Assembly: GCA_965218715.1 (NCBI GenBank)
Contig: CBDCLY010000042.1
Coordinates: forward strand, 17,734 to 81,733
Reading direction: 5' to 3'
Source of the DNA: CBDCLY01 sp965218715
Lineage (GTDB): Bacteria; Bacteroidota; Bacteroidia; Flavobacteriales_E; Vicingaceae
DNA: 64,000 bases
Below are positions 8,217 through 16,583 of this stretch, piece after piece; position 1 is the first letter of the stretch, and the number at the start of each line of letters is the position of its first letter. Under the pieces are notes generated by a model, which saw only the letters and a program-made list of their open reading frames with translations, searched no databases and was not told the DNA's origin. The translations under genes were made by a program, and so were the position numbers.

Positions 8217-8765
8217 TTGACAAATACAAGCACATACATTCATCAAGATTTAGTTCAAAAGGCTCAATCATTTGATCGATCGGCACAAGGTAAATTGTAC
8301 GGCCATTATTTTAAAGCCATGTACAATACTAGTTTAAGAATAGTTGGAGACGAATACCAGGCAGAAGATATCATGCAAGATGCGTTTATCGATGGGTTTA
8401 AAAACATTGAGGCCTTAAAGGAGCCAAGTCAGTTTGGAGCTTGGTTGAAAAAGATAGTCATCAACAAAAGCTTAAACCAAGTGAATCGATCTGGCATTAT
8501 TAGCGAGAAGCTGAACCAGTTTGATTTAGAAATTGAAGTGCAGGGGGAGGATGATTTCGGGGCAGAAGTTGCAGAAATCAAAAGGGCCATGAAGTCTTTG
8601 GCAAAACAATACCAGATTATATTTTCTCTTTATTTAATTGAAGGTTATGATCATGATGAGATAGGTGAAATATTGGGAATTTCTGCAAGCACTTCTCGCT
8701 CCCAACTCAGTCGAGCAAAGAAAAAAGTGAAAGATTTAATAGAACAAAAACAATTAACAACATGA
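8217..8765 (+). CDS. ECF-type RNA polymerase sigma factor
   Basis: A 182-residue sigma-70 family protein. Region 2 (about residues 20-90) includes YGHYFKAMYNTSLRIVGDEY and EDIMQDAFIDGFKNI, which bind core polymerase and the -10 DNA. Region 4 (about residues 125-178) has the helix-turn-helix YQIIFSLYLIEGYDHDEIGE with LGISASTSRSQLSRAKKKV, which reads the -35 DNA. The only start that includes region 2 in full is TTG at 8217; an in-frame stop lies at 8199-8201 and no ATG occurs until within region 2. The stop overlaps the start of the next gene (ATGA). The next gene looks like its anti-sigma factor, so activity is probably controlled by sequestration at the membrane. The inducing signal is unknown. 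Confidence 0.88.
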   Translation: MTNTSTYIHQDLVQKAQSFDRSAQGKLYGHYFKAMYNTSLRIVGDEYQAEDIMQDAFIDGFKNIEALKEPSQFGAWLKKIVINKSLNQVNRSGIISEKLNQFDLEIEVQGEDDFGAEVAEIKRAMKSLAKQYQIIFSLYLIEGYDHDEIGEILGISASTSRSQLSRAKKKVKDLIEQKQLTT

Positions 8766-9298
8766 AGAACCATTTAAACATTGAGGAGTTTGATTCTGCA
8801 GTGCCTTCTTCTGGGCATGAGCAGCGATTTGAGAGAAAGTTGAATGAAACATTCAGTTTGAACCGGAAAAAATTCAAATGGCCAAAATTTGCGGCTGCAG
8901 CCGTGATTTTAGTTTTGCTAGGAAGCAGTTTGTTTTTATGGCCAAAACAGGACAATGGGGTTCAAAAAACAGCAGATAAAGTGAGAAATGAAATCCCAGT
9001 TAAAGAAGCGGAATTGTATTACGAGCAAACCTTTCAAAAACAAATCCAATTAATAGCTGCAAACTATACGAGCACTGAAAGTAGGGAAATGATTGAAGAA
9101 TGTCAGCAACTCATAAAGGACTTAGAGAAAGAGTACCAAGAATTGGATGAAGTATTATTAAGCACCGGTGATCAACGAGTGGCGGCGGCCATGATCAATA
9201 ATTATAAAAATAGAATCAAGATTCTCGAGAAATTGATTCAAGAATTAAACTATGTGAACCATCAAAAAATAGAAAAAAATGAAAACAATGCATCTTAA
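8762..9298 (+). CDS. Single-pass membrane protein, probable anti-sigma factor
   Basis: A 178-residue protein with a ~40-residue cytoplasmic N-terminus, one transmembrane helix (about residues 43-59, AAAAVILVLLGSSLFLW) and a long helical periplasmic part likely to form a coiled coil (EECQQLIKDLEKEYQELDEV). It overlaps the sigma-factor stop by four bases, so the two are translationally coupled. I do not see the zinc-binding HxxxCxxC motif of ZAS-type anti-sigma factors. The assignment rests on topology and position and on the familiar sigma/anti-sigma/DUF4097 order in Bacteroidota. Its last codons overlap the start of the next gene. Confidence 0.65.
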   Translation: MKNHLNIEEFDSAVPSSGHEQRFERKLNETFSLNRKKFKWPKFAAAAVILVLLGSSLFLWPKQDNGVQKTADKVRNEIPVKEAELYYEQTFQKQIQLIAANYTSTESREMIEECQQLIKDLEKEYQELDEVLLSTGDQRVAAAMINNYKNRIKILEKLIQELNYVNHQKIEKNENNAS

Positions 9299-10343
9299 AT
9301 TAACAAGCATATTCTTAATGCTTGGCCTTTTCTTCTCAATAGAAGGAATGGCTGCCAAGGCAGATTTCTTAAAAACCAAAGAGGTCAACAAGTCTTATAA
9401 AGTTGGAAAAAATCACGAACTCAAAATCGATAATAAATTCGGAGAGGTGAACATTACCACTTGGGATAAAAATGAGATAGTGGTCAAGATAGTAATGTCG
9501 GTAGAAGCAAAATCTGAAAAAGAAACAATTAGAAGATTGGACAATATCGACGTTAAAATTGCAGAGGGAAATGATCAAACTAGTTTCGAAACCTATTTCG
9601 TAAATAAAAAGAAAAACAATAGTTCTGGAAAAAGCGAGATGAGCATCAATTATGAAGTAAAAATGCCAAAAAGCAATGCTTTAACATTGGATCATAGCTT
9701 TGGGTCATTTACCATTAACGACCTAAGCGGCAAAGCCAACATAGAGTTAAAATTTGGTAATGCTCAAGTTGGGCATTTAAGTCATCCAGAGAATGATTTG
9801 CGATTTGAGTTTGCCGACAATGTAGAGATAACACATTTAGAGAAAGGTAAATTGACCCTAAAATATTCTACATTAAAATTAAATGCTGCAAATGATCTTA
9901 GCATCAATTCAGAGTTTTCGAACTCAAGCATTAATGGTATAGGTAACCTTGATCTTCGTATTAAATTCGGATCTATTCATATTGAGCAAGTCATAAAAGC
10001 TAAGGTAGTCTCAAGCATGTCTAAAATTGAAATTGTTGAATTGAAGGAAGATGGAGATTTTGAGCCCAAATATGGATCACTCACCATAAACACGGTTGAC
10101 CAGGGAATGAAACGATTAGTCATTGATGGCGAATTCACTCCCATTGATGTAAATATTGAAGATGGGGCTTCTTTTACTGCTCATGTTAGTGGAAGCATGA
10201 CCAGCATTAAAGTGCCAAAAGAGGGTTGGACTAAAACGGAAAAGAAAAGCAATTCAATCAGTTACGAGGGGAGTTTTGGTGCTGCTTCAGAAAATATATT
10301 AAAGGTTCGGTCTTCCTTTGGTAATATCAAAATCAATTTTTAA
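9279..10343 (+). CDS. Exported DUF4097-like (putative adhesin) protein
   Basis: A 354-residue protein with a signal peptide (about residues 1-25, ending near GMAAKA) followed by a repetitive right-handed beta-helix-like domain typical of the DUF4097/putative auto-transporter adhesin group. Recurrent short strands are 'DNKFGEVNITTWD', 'DHSFGSFTINDLSG', 'EPKYGSLTINTV' and 'RSSFGNIKINF'. The first ATG (9279) overlaps the upstream gene by 20 bases; an alternative ATG is at 9288. It is the third gene of the sigma/anti-sigma unit and ends just before a bidirectional terminator. Function is unknown. Similar cassettes are often interpreted as envelope-stress modules, which is inference here. Confidence 0.78.
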   Translation: MKTMHLKLTSIFLMLGLFFSIEGMAAKADFLKTKEVNKSYKVGKNHELKIDNKFGEVNITTWDKNEIVVKIVMSVEAKSEKETIRRLDNIDVKIAEGNDQTSFETYFVNKKKNNSSGKSEMSINYEVKMPKSNALTLDHSFGSFTINDLSGKANIELKFGNAQVGHLSHPENDLRFEFADNVEITHLEKGKLTLKYSTLKLNAANDLSINSEFSNSSINGIGNLDLRIKFGSIHIEQVIKAKVVSSMSKIEIVELKEDGDFEPKYGSLTINTVDQGMKRLVIDGEFTPIDVNIEDGASFTAHVSGSMTSIKVPKEGWTKTEKKSNSISYEGSFGAASENILKVRSSFGNIKINF

Positions 10344-10361
10344 TAGACCTAGTTAAACAAT

Positions 10362-10395
10362 AAAAAAAGCCCAGAACAGATGTTCTGGGCTTTTT
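10362..10395. terminator. Bidirectional intrinsic terminator
   Basis: A 15-bp perfect inverted repeat (10364-10378 with 10381-10395, loop GA) with GC-rich core GCCCAGAACA, an A-run on the left and a T-run on the right. It sits between convergent genes (the DUF4097-like gene and the M16 protease) and can serve both. Confidence 0.92.
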
Positions 10396-10414
10396 GTTTG
10401 ATGTGGATTCTAGT

Positions 10415-13354
10415 TTAGTATCCAAATACTTCTTCAAGACTTAACGTCTTAATTGGGCCATAAGACTTTAATGCCTCCATGTCTAATCCATCAGTTTTGC
10501 CAATTACCATAATGTTGTATTGGCCATCTTTAATGTATTCTTCGTGAAATGCTTTTAGATCTGCCATTGTCATGTTTGGCACCGCTTCATAAACGTCTTT
10601 TCTTAGGTCATAATCCACTCCTCTTTTAAGAGCTGTTTCATAGTTCCATAATTTAGACGATTTAGTAATTCGTTCTGTACGAATTTTTTCTAAAGCACCC
10701 TTCTTAGCCAATTCAAAGCTTTTCTCTGATTCTGGCATGTTGTTCAACAAGTCCATCATTCCTGCCATCGCTTCTTTCAATTTATCCGCTTGCGTTCCAA
10801 TGTATGCCATTGCATAATGCGACTTAGCAGAATCAGAAGGAGATCGGTATACAGAGTATACAGAATAAGCCAAGGCTTTAGATTCTCTCATTTCTTGGAA
10901 TACAATTGATCCCATTCCGCCACCAAAATACTCATTGTAAATGGCTGCAGCAGCAACCGTCTTAGGATTGTACAATTCCTTTTTCGACAACATGTAAATC
11001 TCCGCTTGCTTCATGTCGTAATCCACAACGTAAACCTTAGTGCCTTCGTTTTCTTGCTCAACAAAAACTTTTCCTTCTGGAATGGCCATCAATTCTTGAG
11101 GACTAGTATGATTCGCTTTTAAAGCTTCGGCCAATTCATCAGTAGATTTTGGTCCATAATACAATACTCTGTGCTCGTAATTGCTTAAACCGTGAATCAT
11201 TTCAATCAATTCATCAGCTTCCAATTCATTTAAAGCACTTTCACTTAAAATGTATTTAAATGGTGAGTCTTCACCGTACTGACCATAAGAAGCCATTCCA
11301 CTAAATAAGATGGCGCTTTTGTTCAATTTAGCATCTGATCTCGATTTCAAAAAGTTAGAAACCATGCCTTTTAAAGCTTCTGGTTCAGCTTGAGCGTCTG
11401 CTAATAGGTGCTCAAACAATTTCATTCCAGCTTCAAAGTTCTCATCTAATCCAGAAAGTGTAACGTAAGTTCTTTCACGCGCAGCATATACGTCAAACTC
11501 GCATCCAATTTTGTAAAATTCTTGCTGAATTTCTGATGGAGAATACTTAGATGTTCCTAAGAAAGGAAGGTATTCAATAGCAATTCCCATTTTAAGATTG
11601 TTATTGGTTCCCATATCGAACAAGTAATTCATGGTAAATAAGCCATTGTTCTCATTTTTAACTGTTCTAACAACAATACCGTTATCCAAGGTAGTGGTTT
11701 CAAAGTCCTTGTCGTAATCTATAAATTTTGGCTCTATGGATTTAGTTTCCATTGCACCCAATTCTGTTAAGAATGGAGAAGCTGCTTCTCTGTTTACCTC
11801 AACTGGTGTAATTGCAGGTTTTTCAACTTCTGCTACTGTTTCATCAACACCTGTTCTTTTGTAAACCACAACATAATTGTCGCTATAGTTAGCTTTTGCA
11901 AAATTGATGATGTCCTCTTTGCTGTATTTTTTTAATGCATCGATATCAGCAACTTGATCAGCCCAATCTCTTCTTTGGATAAAAGCATCAACCATCATAC
12001 TTGTTCTTCCACCATTGTACTCCAACTGGCGGATACGTCCTAACTTAAGGTCGTTGATACAAGCTTCTGGCAACCAATCTGGGAATGAACCAGCTTTTAA
12101 ACTATCAATTTGTGCTAATAATAGGTCTTTAACTTCTTCCAAAGATTGTCCTTGCTTTGGGCTACCATTCATCATGTGAGCAGAATAATCGCTTAAGATA
12201 TAAGTAAAAGAACTAGCTCTTAATACCTTTTGCTCTTGGTTTAGATTAAGGTCGATTAAACCAGCTGTGCTATTCGCTAAAATCATGTCACACATCTGAA
12301 TCAATTCAGATTCTTCACTTCCAACGCCATCAAAACGATAAGCCAAGTACATGAATTCTGAATCTGGTCCAACTGCCTCCTTAACAACTGGTCCAGCCAA
12401 AGGCTCTTCCTTTGCTACTTCAAATGTTGGATCTACTTTAGCTTCAAATGAACCAAATTTGTCTTTGATTACACCGATTAAAGCATCTGGATCAAAATCT
12501 CCTGATAAACAAATTGCCATGTTGTTTGGTACATAGTATTTGTTAAAGTAATTCTTGATTTCTGTAATAGAAGGGTTTTTTAAGTGATCAATTGTTCCAA
12601 TTGTAGTTTGTTGTCCGTATTGGTGATTAGGAAATAATCCATCCATTACAGCCGCAAAAGCTTTTCTAAAGTCACTGTCTAAGGAACGGTTCTTTTCTTC
12701 ATAAACCGCTTCAAGCTCAGTATGAAACAATCTCATTTGAGGATTTCTAAAACGCTCAGCTTCTAGGCTTAACCATTTCTCTAATTGATTGGTTGGAATG
12801 TCGTTAATGTATACTGTTCTTTCCTGAGAAGTATAAGCATTGGTGCCTTTTGCTCCCATTTCTGAAACCATTTTGTCGTACTCGTTTGCAATGGCAAAAG
12901 AGGAAGCTACTTGAGAAACACTGTCGATTACTTTATAAATTGCTTTTCTTTCATCAGTATCTGTTGTTGCTCTATACACTTCATAAAGACTATCAATTTC
13001 TAGTAATAATGGTCCTTCCTGACTATAATCAAGTGTACCATAGGTATCAGTTCCTTTGAACAACATGTGCTCTAAATAATGAGCTAAACCTGTAGCTGTA
13101 GAAGGGTCATTTTTACTTCCTGCTCTTACGGCAATAGAAGTTTGAACACGAGGAGCCTCGTCATTGACAGATAAATACACTTTTAAACCATTGTCCAGTG
13201 TGTATATTCTGGTGTTTGTTGGGTCATTTTCAACAGTTTCATACTCTTTCTTTGCGCTTGAATCATCTTGTTGCTTATCGCCACAAGCTGCTAGTCCCAC
13301 CACTAACGCAATAACAAAAGAAAATGCTGTGATTTTCAAAAATTGAAATTTCAT
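10415..13354 (-). CDS. M16-family zinc metalloprotease lipoprotein
   Basis: A 979-residue protein of the insulinase/pitrilysin family with two tandem M16 modules, as in full-length pitrilysin-like proteins. The inverted zinc motif HYLEH is at residues 92-96, with the third ligand in 'AVYEEKNR' near residue 219. The second half (from about residue 550) is an inactive M16 module without the zinc motif, as usual for the family. A type II signal peptide with lipobox GLAAC (Cys24) indicates a lipoprotein in the periplasm or outer membrane. M16 enzymes degrade unfolded peptides in a closed chamber; the substrate here is unknown. The gene stands alone between a bidirectional terminator and its own TACATTCG promoter element. 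Confidence 0.92.
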   Translation of the reverse strand: MKFQFLKITAFSFVIALVVGLAACGDKQQDDSSAKKEYETVENDPTNTRIYTLDNGLKVYLSVNDEAPRVQTSIAVRAGSKNDPSTATGLAHYLEHMLFKGTDTYGTLDYSQEGPLLLEIDSLYEVYRATTDTDERKAIYKVIDSVSQVASSFAIANEYDKMVSEMGAKGTNAYTSQERTVYINDIPTNQLEKWLSLEAERFRNPQMRLFHTELEAVYEEKNRSLDSDFRKAFAAVMDGLFPNHQYGQQTTIGTIDHLKNPSITEIKNYFNKYYVPNNMAICLSGDFDPDALIGVIKDKFGSFEAKVDPTFEVAKEEPLAGPVVKEAVGPDSEFMYLAYRFDGVGSEESELIQMCDMILANSTAGLIDLNLNQEQKVLRASSFTYILSDYSAHMMNGSPKQGQSLEEVKDLLLAQIDSLKAGSFPDWLPEACINDLKLGRIRQLEYNGGRTSMMVDAFIQRRDWADQVADIDALKKYSKEDIINFAKANYSDNYVVVYKRTGVDETVAEVEKPAITPVEVNREAASPFLTELGAMETKSIEPKFIDYDKDFETTTLDNGIVVRTVKNENNGLFTMNYLFDMGTNNNLKMGIAIEYLPFLGTSKYSPSEIQQEFYKIGCEFDVYAARERTYVTLSGLDENFEAGMKLFEHLLADAQAEPEALKGMVSNFLKSRSDAKLNKSAILFSGMASYGQYGEDSPFKYILSESALNELEADELIEMIHGLSNYEHRVLYYGPKSTDELAEALKANHTSPQELMAIPEGKVFVEQENEGTKVYVVDYDMKQAEIYMLSKKELYNPKTVAAAAIYNEYFGGGMGSIVFQEMRESKALAYSVYSVYRSPSDSAKSHYAMAYIGTQADKLKEAMAGMMDLLNNMPESEKSFELAKKGALEKIRTERITKSSKLWNYETALKRGVDYDLRKDVYEAVPNMTMADLKAFHEEYIKDGQYNIMVIGKTDGLDMEALKSYGPIKTLSLEEVFGY

Positions 13355-13387
13355 GTCTTTTAATTAAGTTAAACAATATTAAGAAGG

Positions 13388-13395
13388 CGAATGTA
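13388..13395 (-). promoter_or_regulatory. -7-like element (TACATTCG) of the M16 protease gene
   Basis: TANNTTCG on the minus strand, 33 bases upstream of the ATG. It has C instead of T at position 7 of the consensus, a variant that recurs before aconitase and other genes here. Confidence 0.35.
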
Positions 13396-13456
13396 AATAA
13401 AGCTTTTGACCTTTATTGCCTTTTTTGACTAAAGGTGCTATTGAAAGATAAGTGGA

Positions 13457-15274
13457 TTAAAAAAAATCAAGGTCGAGCTCTTTTTTAAGCCTTTTTAATG
13501 AAGGATTCTCTTCAGCCAATTTATTGAATTTCTCTTCTGGCGTATATGCCTTTTTTTCTTTGGGATCTTTGATGATGGAAACCTTTAAGTTTAGGGCTCC
13601 ATTTTTTAATTTTTTCCTTAAAAAGGAGTGTATTTCACTTTGGTGCATTTTAATTTCTTCTGCCTGGCTCAAATTATCAAGAGGCAATTCAATTGTGAAA
13701 TTTTCAGCAAGTTTGGCTTCATGAGTTATTAACGCCGCGTAAACGATAGATCTTCCTTCGGTTTCACTGTTTTTGATGTCTTCGGCTAATTCTGCCCATG
13801 CTTTTTTAAATTGCTCAGGATCAATTGCTTCCCTTAAGTCAGATTGAAATTCTTCTTCTTCTGCATCTTTTTCATCACCATCACTCTGGGTAAGATTTTT
13901 TATCGACAAAGCACTCGTTTTGCTCTTGCTTGTTTTGTCTATACCCGGATTCGATTTCGGTTTTGAAACGGTTTCTTTTAATGAGGGGGGAGGATCAATA
14001 ATGGGCTTTTCTTCTTCGATACTAGTTTCTTGGATTTTAGAAACTTTTGCTGCAGTTGGCAAAGCTTTATCCTTAAGCTCGATTGTGGTGTTTTCTTTTA
14101 TTGGCATTTGATCAGACCTTTTGGCTAAATCTGATGGTGGTGCTATAATTTTAGGCTTTTTTTTTTCGTCCTGCTGAGCAGGTGAACCTATGGAAGCCAA
14201 TTGCATTAAGCTCAGTTCGGCAAGCAGTCGTTGATTGTTGCTTGCTTTGTATTGTACGTCACATTGTCGGCAAATTTCCAAGGCCTCGAGCAAATGTTGG
14301 CTGCTTAAAAGCTTAGCTTGTTCAAGGTATTTCTTCTGCACTTGAGGGCCAACCTCTAACAAAGCAATCGTTGATGGATTTTGCCCAACCAATAAGTTTC
14401 TTAAATGTGTAGATAAGCCATTGATGAATTGATGACCATCAAACCCTTTTTTGATGACCTCATCAAGTAAATTCAGGAGTGACGGGATGTCTTGTTTAGC
14501 CATCATTTCTGTGGCTTTGAAGAAATAATCGTAATCAAGAATATTTAGATTCTCTAAAACTGCTTCAAAACGAAGGTTGCCATTGGTAAAGTTCACTAGT
14601 TGATCAAAGATGGATAGTGCATCTCTAAGGGCACCATCTGCTTTTTCAGCAATAAGGTGCAAGGCTTCTTGTTCTGCTTCTACTTTTTCAGACTTTGCGA
14701 TGTTGGCCAAATGATTTGCCATGTCCTCAATACGAATTCTATTGAAATCAAAAATTTGACAACGAGACAATATTGTAGGAATTATTTTATGCTTTTCTGT
14801 TGTCGCTAAAATGAAAATGGCATGTGGTGGCGGCTCTTCTAATGTTTTTAGAAAGGCATTGAAGGCACTCGAGCTTAACATGTGTACCTCGTCAATGATG
14901 TAAACTTTATGCGATCCCAACTGCGGTGCAATCCTAACTTGGTCAATTAATTCACGAATATTATCTACTGAGTTATTCGAGGCCGCATCTAATTCATAGA
15001 CATTCAAAGAAGCTCCTTCGTTGAAGGAATTACAAGAGTCGCATTGGTCGCAAGCTTCTATTTTTTCACTTCTATCCTGACAATTAATCGTCTTTGCTAA
15101 AATTCTAGCACAAGTTGTTTTCCCAACACCTCGGGGTCCACAGAATAAAAAGGCCTGAGCCAAATGATCTGTTTTAATGGCGTTTTTTAAGGTGTTGGCA
15201 ATGGAAGATTGACCCACCACAGTATCAAAGGTATTGGGTCTATATTTTCGAGCAGAAACAACGAAATTTTCCAT
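13457..15274 (-). CDS. dnaX: DNA polymerase III subunit gamma/tau
   Basis: The clamp-loader ATPase that loads the sliding clamp and ties the replicative polymerases together. The ~605-residue product shows the AAA+ features: Walker A GPRGVGKT at residues 46-53, the zinc-binding cysteines C65, C75, C78 and C81, Walker B IIDEVH at about 126-131 and the SRC arginine-finger motif at 170-172. Residues ~360-490 are a charged linker rich in Lys, Glu, Ser and Pro, and the C-terminal ~110 residues form the tau-like polymerase-binding part. The frame can be extended two codons to a GTG at 15280, but that GTG lies inside a TATTTTTG -7 element. The ATG at 15274 is therefore the better start and may begin a leaderless mRNA. 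Confidence 0.95.
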   Translation of the reverse strand: MENFVVSARKYRPNTFDTVVGQSSIANTLKNAIKTDHLAQAFLFCGPRGVGKTTCARILAKTINCQDRSEKIEACDQCDSCNSFNEGASLNVYELDAASNNSVDNIRELIDQVRIAPQLGSHKVYIIDEVHMLSSSAFNAFLKTLEEPPPHAIFILATTEKHKIIPTILSRCQIFDFNRIRIEDMANHLANIAKSEKVEAEQEALHLIAEKADGALRDALSIFDQLVNFTNGNLRFEAVLENLNILDYDYFFKATEMMAKQDIPSLLNLLDEVIKKGFDGHQFINGLSTHLRNLLVGQNPSTIALLEVGPQVQKKYLEQAKLLSSQHLLEALEICRQCDVQYKASNNQRLLAELSLMQLASIGSPAQQDEKKKPKIIAPPSDLAKRSDQMPIKENTTIELKDKALPTAAKVSKIQETSIEEEKPIIDPPPSLKETVSKPKSNPGIDKTSKSKTSALSIKNLTQSDGDEKDAEEEEFQSDLREAIDPEQFKKAWAELAEDIKNSETEGRSIVYAALITHEAKLAENFTIELPLDNLSQAEEIKMHQSEIHSFLRKKLKNGALNLKVSIIKDPKEKKAYTPEEKFNKLAEENPSLKRLKKELDLDFF

Positions 15275-15279
15275 TGGCA

Positions 15280-15287
15280 CAAAAATA
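15280..15287 (-). promoter_or_regulatory. -7 promoter element (TATTTTTG) of dnaX
   Basis: Perfect TANNTTTG on the minus strand. It ends five bases before the ATG at 15274, so transcription would start at or next to the initiation codon. It also argues against the upstream GTG start. Confidence 0.45.
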
Positions 15288-15374
15288 CAATTTTAGCTGA
15301 GGAAACCTTTTTTAAAATGACGAGATTTGAGGTTTTACTTGAAGAATTGCCTTGAATTAATCCGATTTAAGTGC

Positions 15375-15404
15375 TTGATTATTAATTTCCTTTTCTTATT
15401 TTTG
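15375..15404 (+). promoter_or_regulatory. Promoter of rpsF-rpsR-rplI
   Basis: TTG at 15375-15377 and TATTTTTG at 15397-15404 with a 19-base spacer match the Bacteroidota sigma-A promoter (-33 TTG, -7 TANNTTTG). The expected start site is a few bases past 15404, giving a ~30-base leader to the rpsF ATG. Confidence 0.75.
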
Positions 15405-15441
15405 CCGCCCCAATTTTGGGAATTAATATAAAACAATTGCA

Positions 15442-15789
15442 ATGAGAAATCATTATGAGACTGTTTTCATCGTTACCCCCGTTTTGTCCGCTGAGCAGGC
15501 AAAGGAAACAGTCGAGAAATTTAAAAAGCTTATGCTAGATGCAGGAGCTGAGATGAAAAATGAGGAACACTGGGGCTTGAAAAAGCTGGCTTATCCGATT
15601 CAAAAAAAGTCGACTGGTTTTTATCAATTATTTCAATTCGAAGTAGAAGGTGATTTTATCGCCAAGCTAGAATTGGCCTTTAAACGCGATGAGAGAATCA
15701 TGAGATTCCTTACTGTGAAACTGGACAAGCACGCTGTTGCCTATGCAACCAAACGTGTAGATAAATTAAAAGCAACTGCTAAAGCATAA
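15442..15789 (+). CDS. rpsF: 30S ribosomal protein S6
   Basis: A 115-residue protein with the S6 fold. The N-terminus MRNHYETVFIVTPVLS and the motif GLKKLAYPIQKKSTGFYQLF match S6 closely, and the length is normal. S6 binds 16S rRNA together with S18 in the platform of the small subunit. It is the first gene of the conserved rpsF-rpsR-rplI operon, with a clear promoter upstream and 12 bases to rpsR. Confidence 0.97.
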   Translation: MRNHYETVFIVTPVLSAEQAKETVEKFKKLMLDAGAEMKNEEHWGLKKLAYPIQKKSTGFYQLFQFEVEGDFIAKLELAFKRDERIMRFLTVKLDKHAVAYATKRVDKLKATAKA

Positions 15790-15801
15790 AAACTAGAAAA
15801 A

Positions 15802-16071
15802 ATGGCTGAAAATTCATCAGAAATTAGATACCTCAATCCACCATCGATTGACGTAAAAAAAGAAAAGTATTGTAGATTCAAAAAGAATCGAATTAAATAC
15901 ATCGATTTTAAAGATCCTGACTTCCTATTGCAATTCATTAACGAACAAGGGAAATTGTTACCAAGAAGAATTACTGGTACTTCACTAAAATACCAACGTA
16001 AAGTTGCTCAAGCTGTAAAGCGTGCGAGACACTTAGGCCTTATGCCATACGTTGCGGATTTATTAAAATAA
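15802..16071 (+). CDS. rpsR: 30S ribosomal protein S18
   Basis: An 89-residue S18, identified by KYCRFKKNRIKYIDFKDPDF, the RITGTSLKYQRKVAQAVKRA stretch and the ending RHLGLMPYVADLLK. S18 forms a heterodimer with S6 on the 30S platform. The first ~15 residues before the conserved core form a short polar extension, common in Bacteroidota. It is the middle gene of the ribosomal operon. Confidence 0.97.
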   Translation: MAENSSEIRYLNPPSIDVKKEKYCRFKKNRIKYIDFKDPDFLLQFINEQGKLLPRRITGTSLKYQRKVAQAVKRARHLGLMPYVADLLK

Positions 16072-16083
16072 GGAGACAAAATC

Positions 16084-16533
16084 ATGGAAATTATTTTAAG
16101 AGAAGACATTGAGAACCTAGGGTTCAAAGATGAAATGGTTAATGTGAAACCAGGTTTTGCAAGAAACTTTTTAATTCCTCAAGGTAAAGCAGTAGCTGCT
16201 ACTGCATCTGCTAAAAAGGTTTGGGAAGAAAACTTAAGACAAAGAAGTCATAAGGAAGCGAAAATCAAGGAAGAAGCTGAAAAAACTGCAAAAGCATTGG
16301 AAAAAGCAAAAATTACTGTTGGTGCTAAAGTTGGTGAAGCAGGAACTAAAATATTTGGTTCTGTTAACACTATCCAATTGGCAGATGCAATGGCTAAGCT
16401 TGGACATACAGTTGATAAAAAAGCAATTAAAATCTTAGGGTCTCAAATTAAGGAGATTGGTTCTTACCAAGCAGACATTAGACTGCACAGAGATTTAAAT
16501 GTGACTATCGATTTCGAAGTTGTAGCAGAGTAA
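16084..16533 (+). CDS. rplI: 50S ribosomal protein L9
   Basis: A 149-residue L9 of standard length. The N-terminal domain (MEIILREDIENLGFKDEMV, then VKPGFARNFLIPQGKA) binds 23S rRNA, a long exposed helix follows (about residues 40-75), and the C-terminal domain ends DLNVTIDFEVVAE. A good Shine-Dalgarno (AGGAG at 16071-16075, eight bases before the ATG) is notable because few genes here have one. The gene ends before an intrinsic terminator. Confidence 0.97.
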   Translation: MEIILREDIENLGFKDEMVNVKPGFARNFLIPQGKAVAATASAKKVWEENLRQRSHKEAKIKEEAEKTAKALEKAKITVGAKVGEAGTKIFGSVNTIQLADAMAKLGHTVDKKAIKILGSQIKEIGSYQADIRLHRDLNVTIDFEVVAE

Positions 16534-16556
16534 TTTTGACCTAATAAAATTTTAAA

Positions 16557-16583
16557 GGCGAGCTCAATGGCTCGTCTTTTTTT
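16557..16583 (+). terminator. Intrinsic terminator of the rpsF operon
   Basis: A 7-bp stem, GGCGAGC (16557-16563) with GCTCGTC (16570-16576) including one G-U pair, a 6-base loop, then seven T. The T-run touches the stop codon of the convergent glycosyltransferase gene. Confidence 0.85.

Noticed and set aside
8217..8222. TTGACA at the start of the sigma-factor gene, like a classical -35 box
   Set aside because: Bacteroidota promoters do not use TTGACA, no matching -10 follows at 17 bases, and the TTG is needed as start codon to keep sigma region 2.
15405..15420. A CCG followed by a small CCC-AATTTT-GGG hairpin before rpsF, resembling the S6:S18 leader motif
   Set aside because: The predicted transcription start falls about at the hairpin, so the CCG would lie upstream of the mRNA, and the stem is only three or four pairs. 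I do not call a ribosomal-protein leader.
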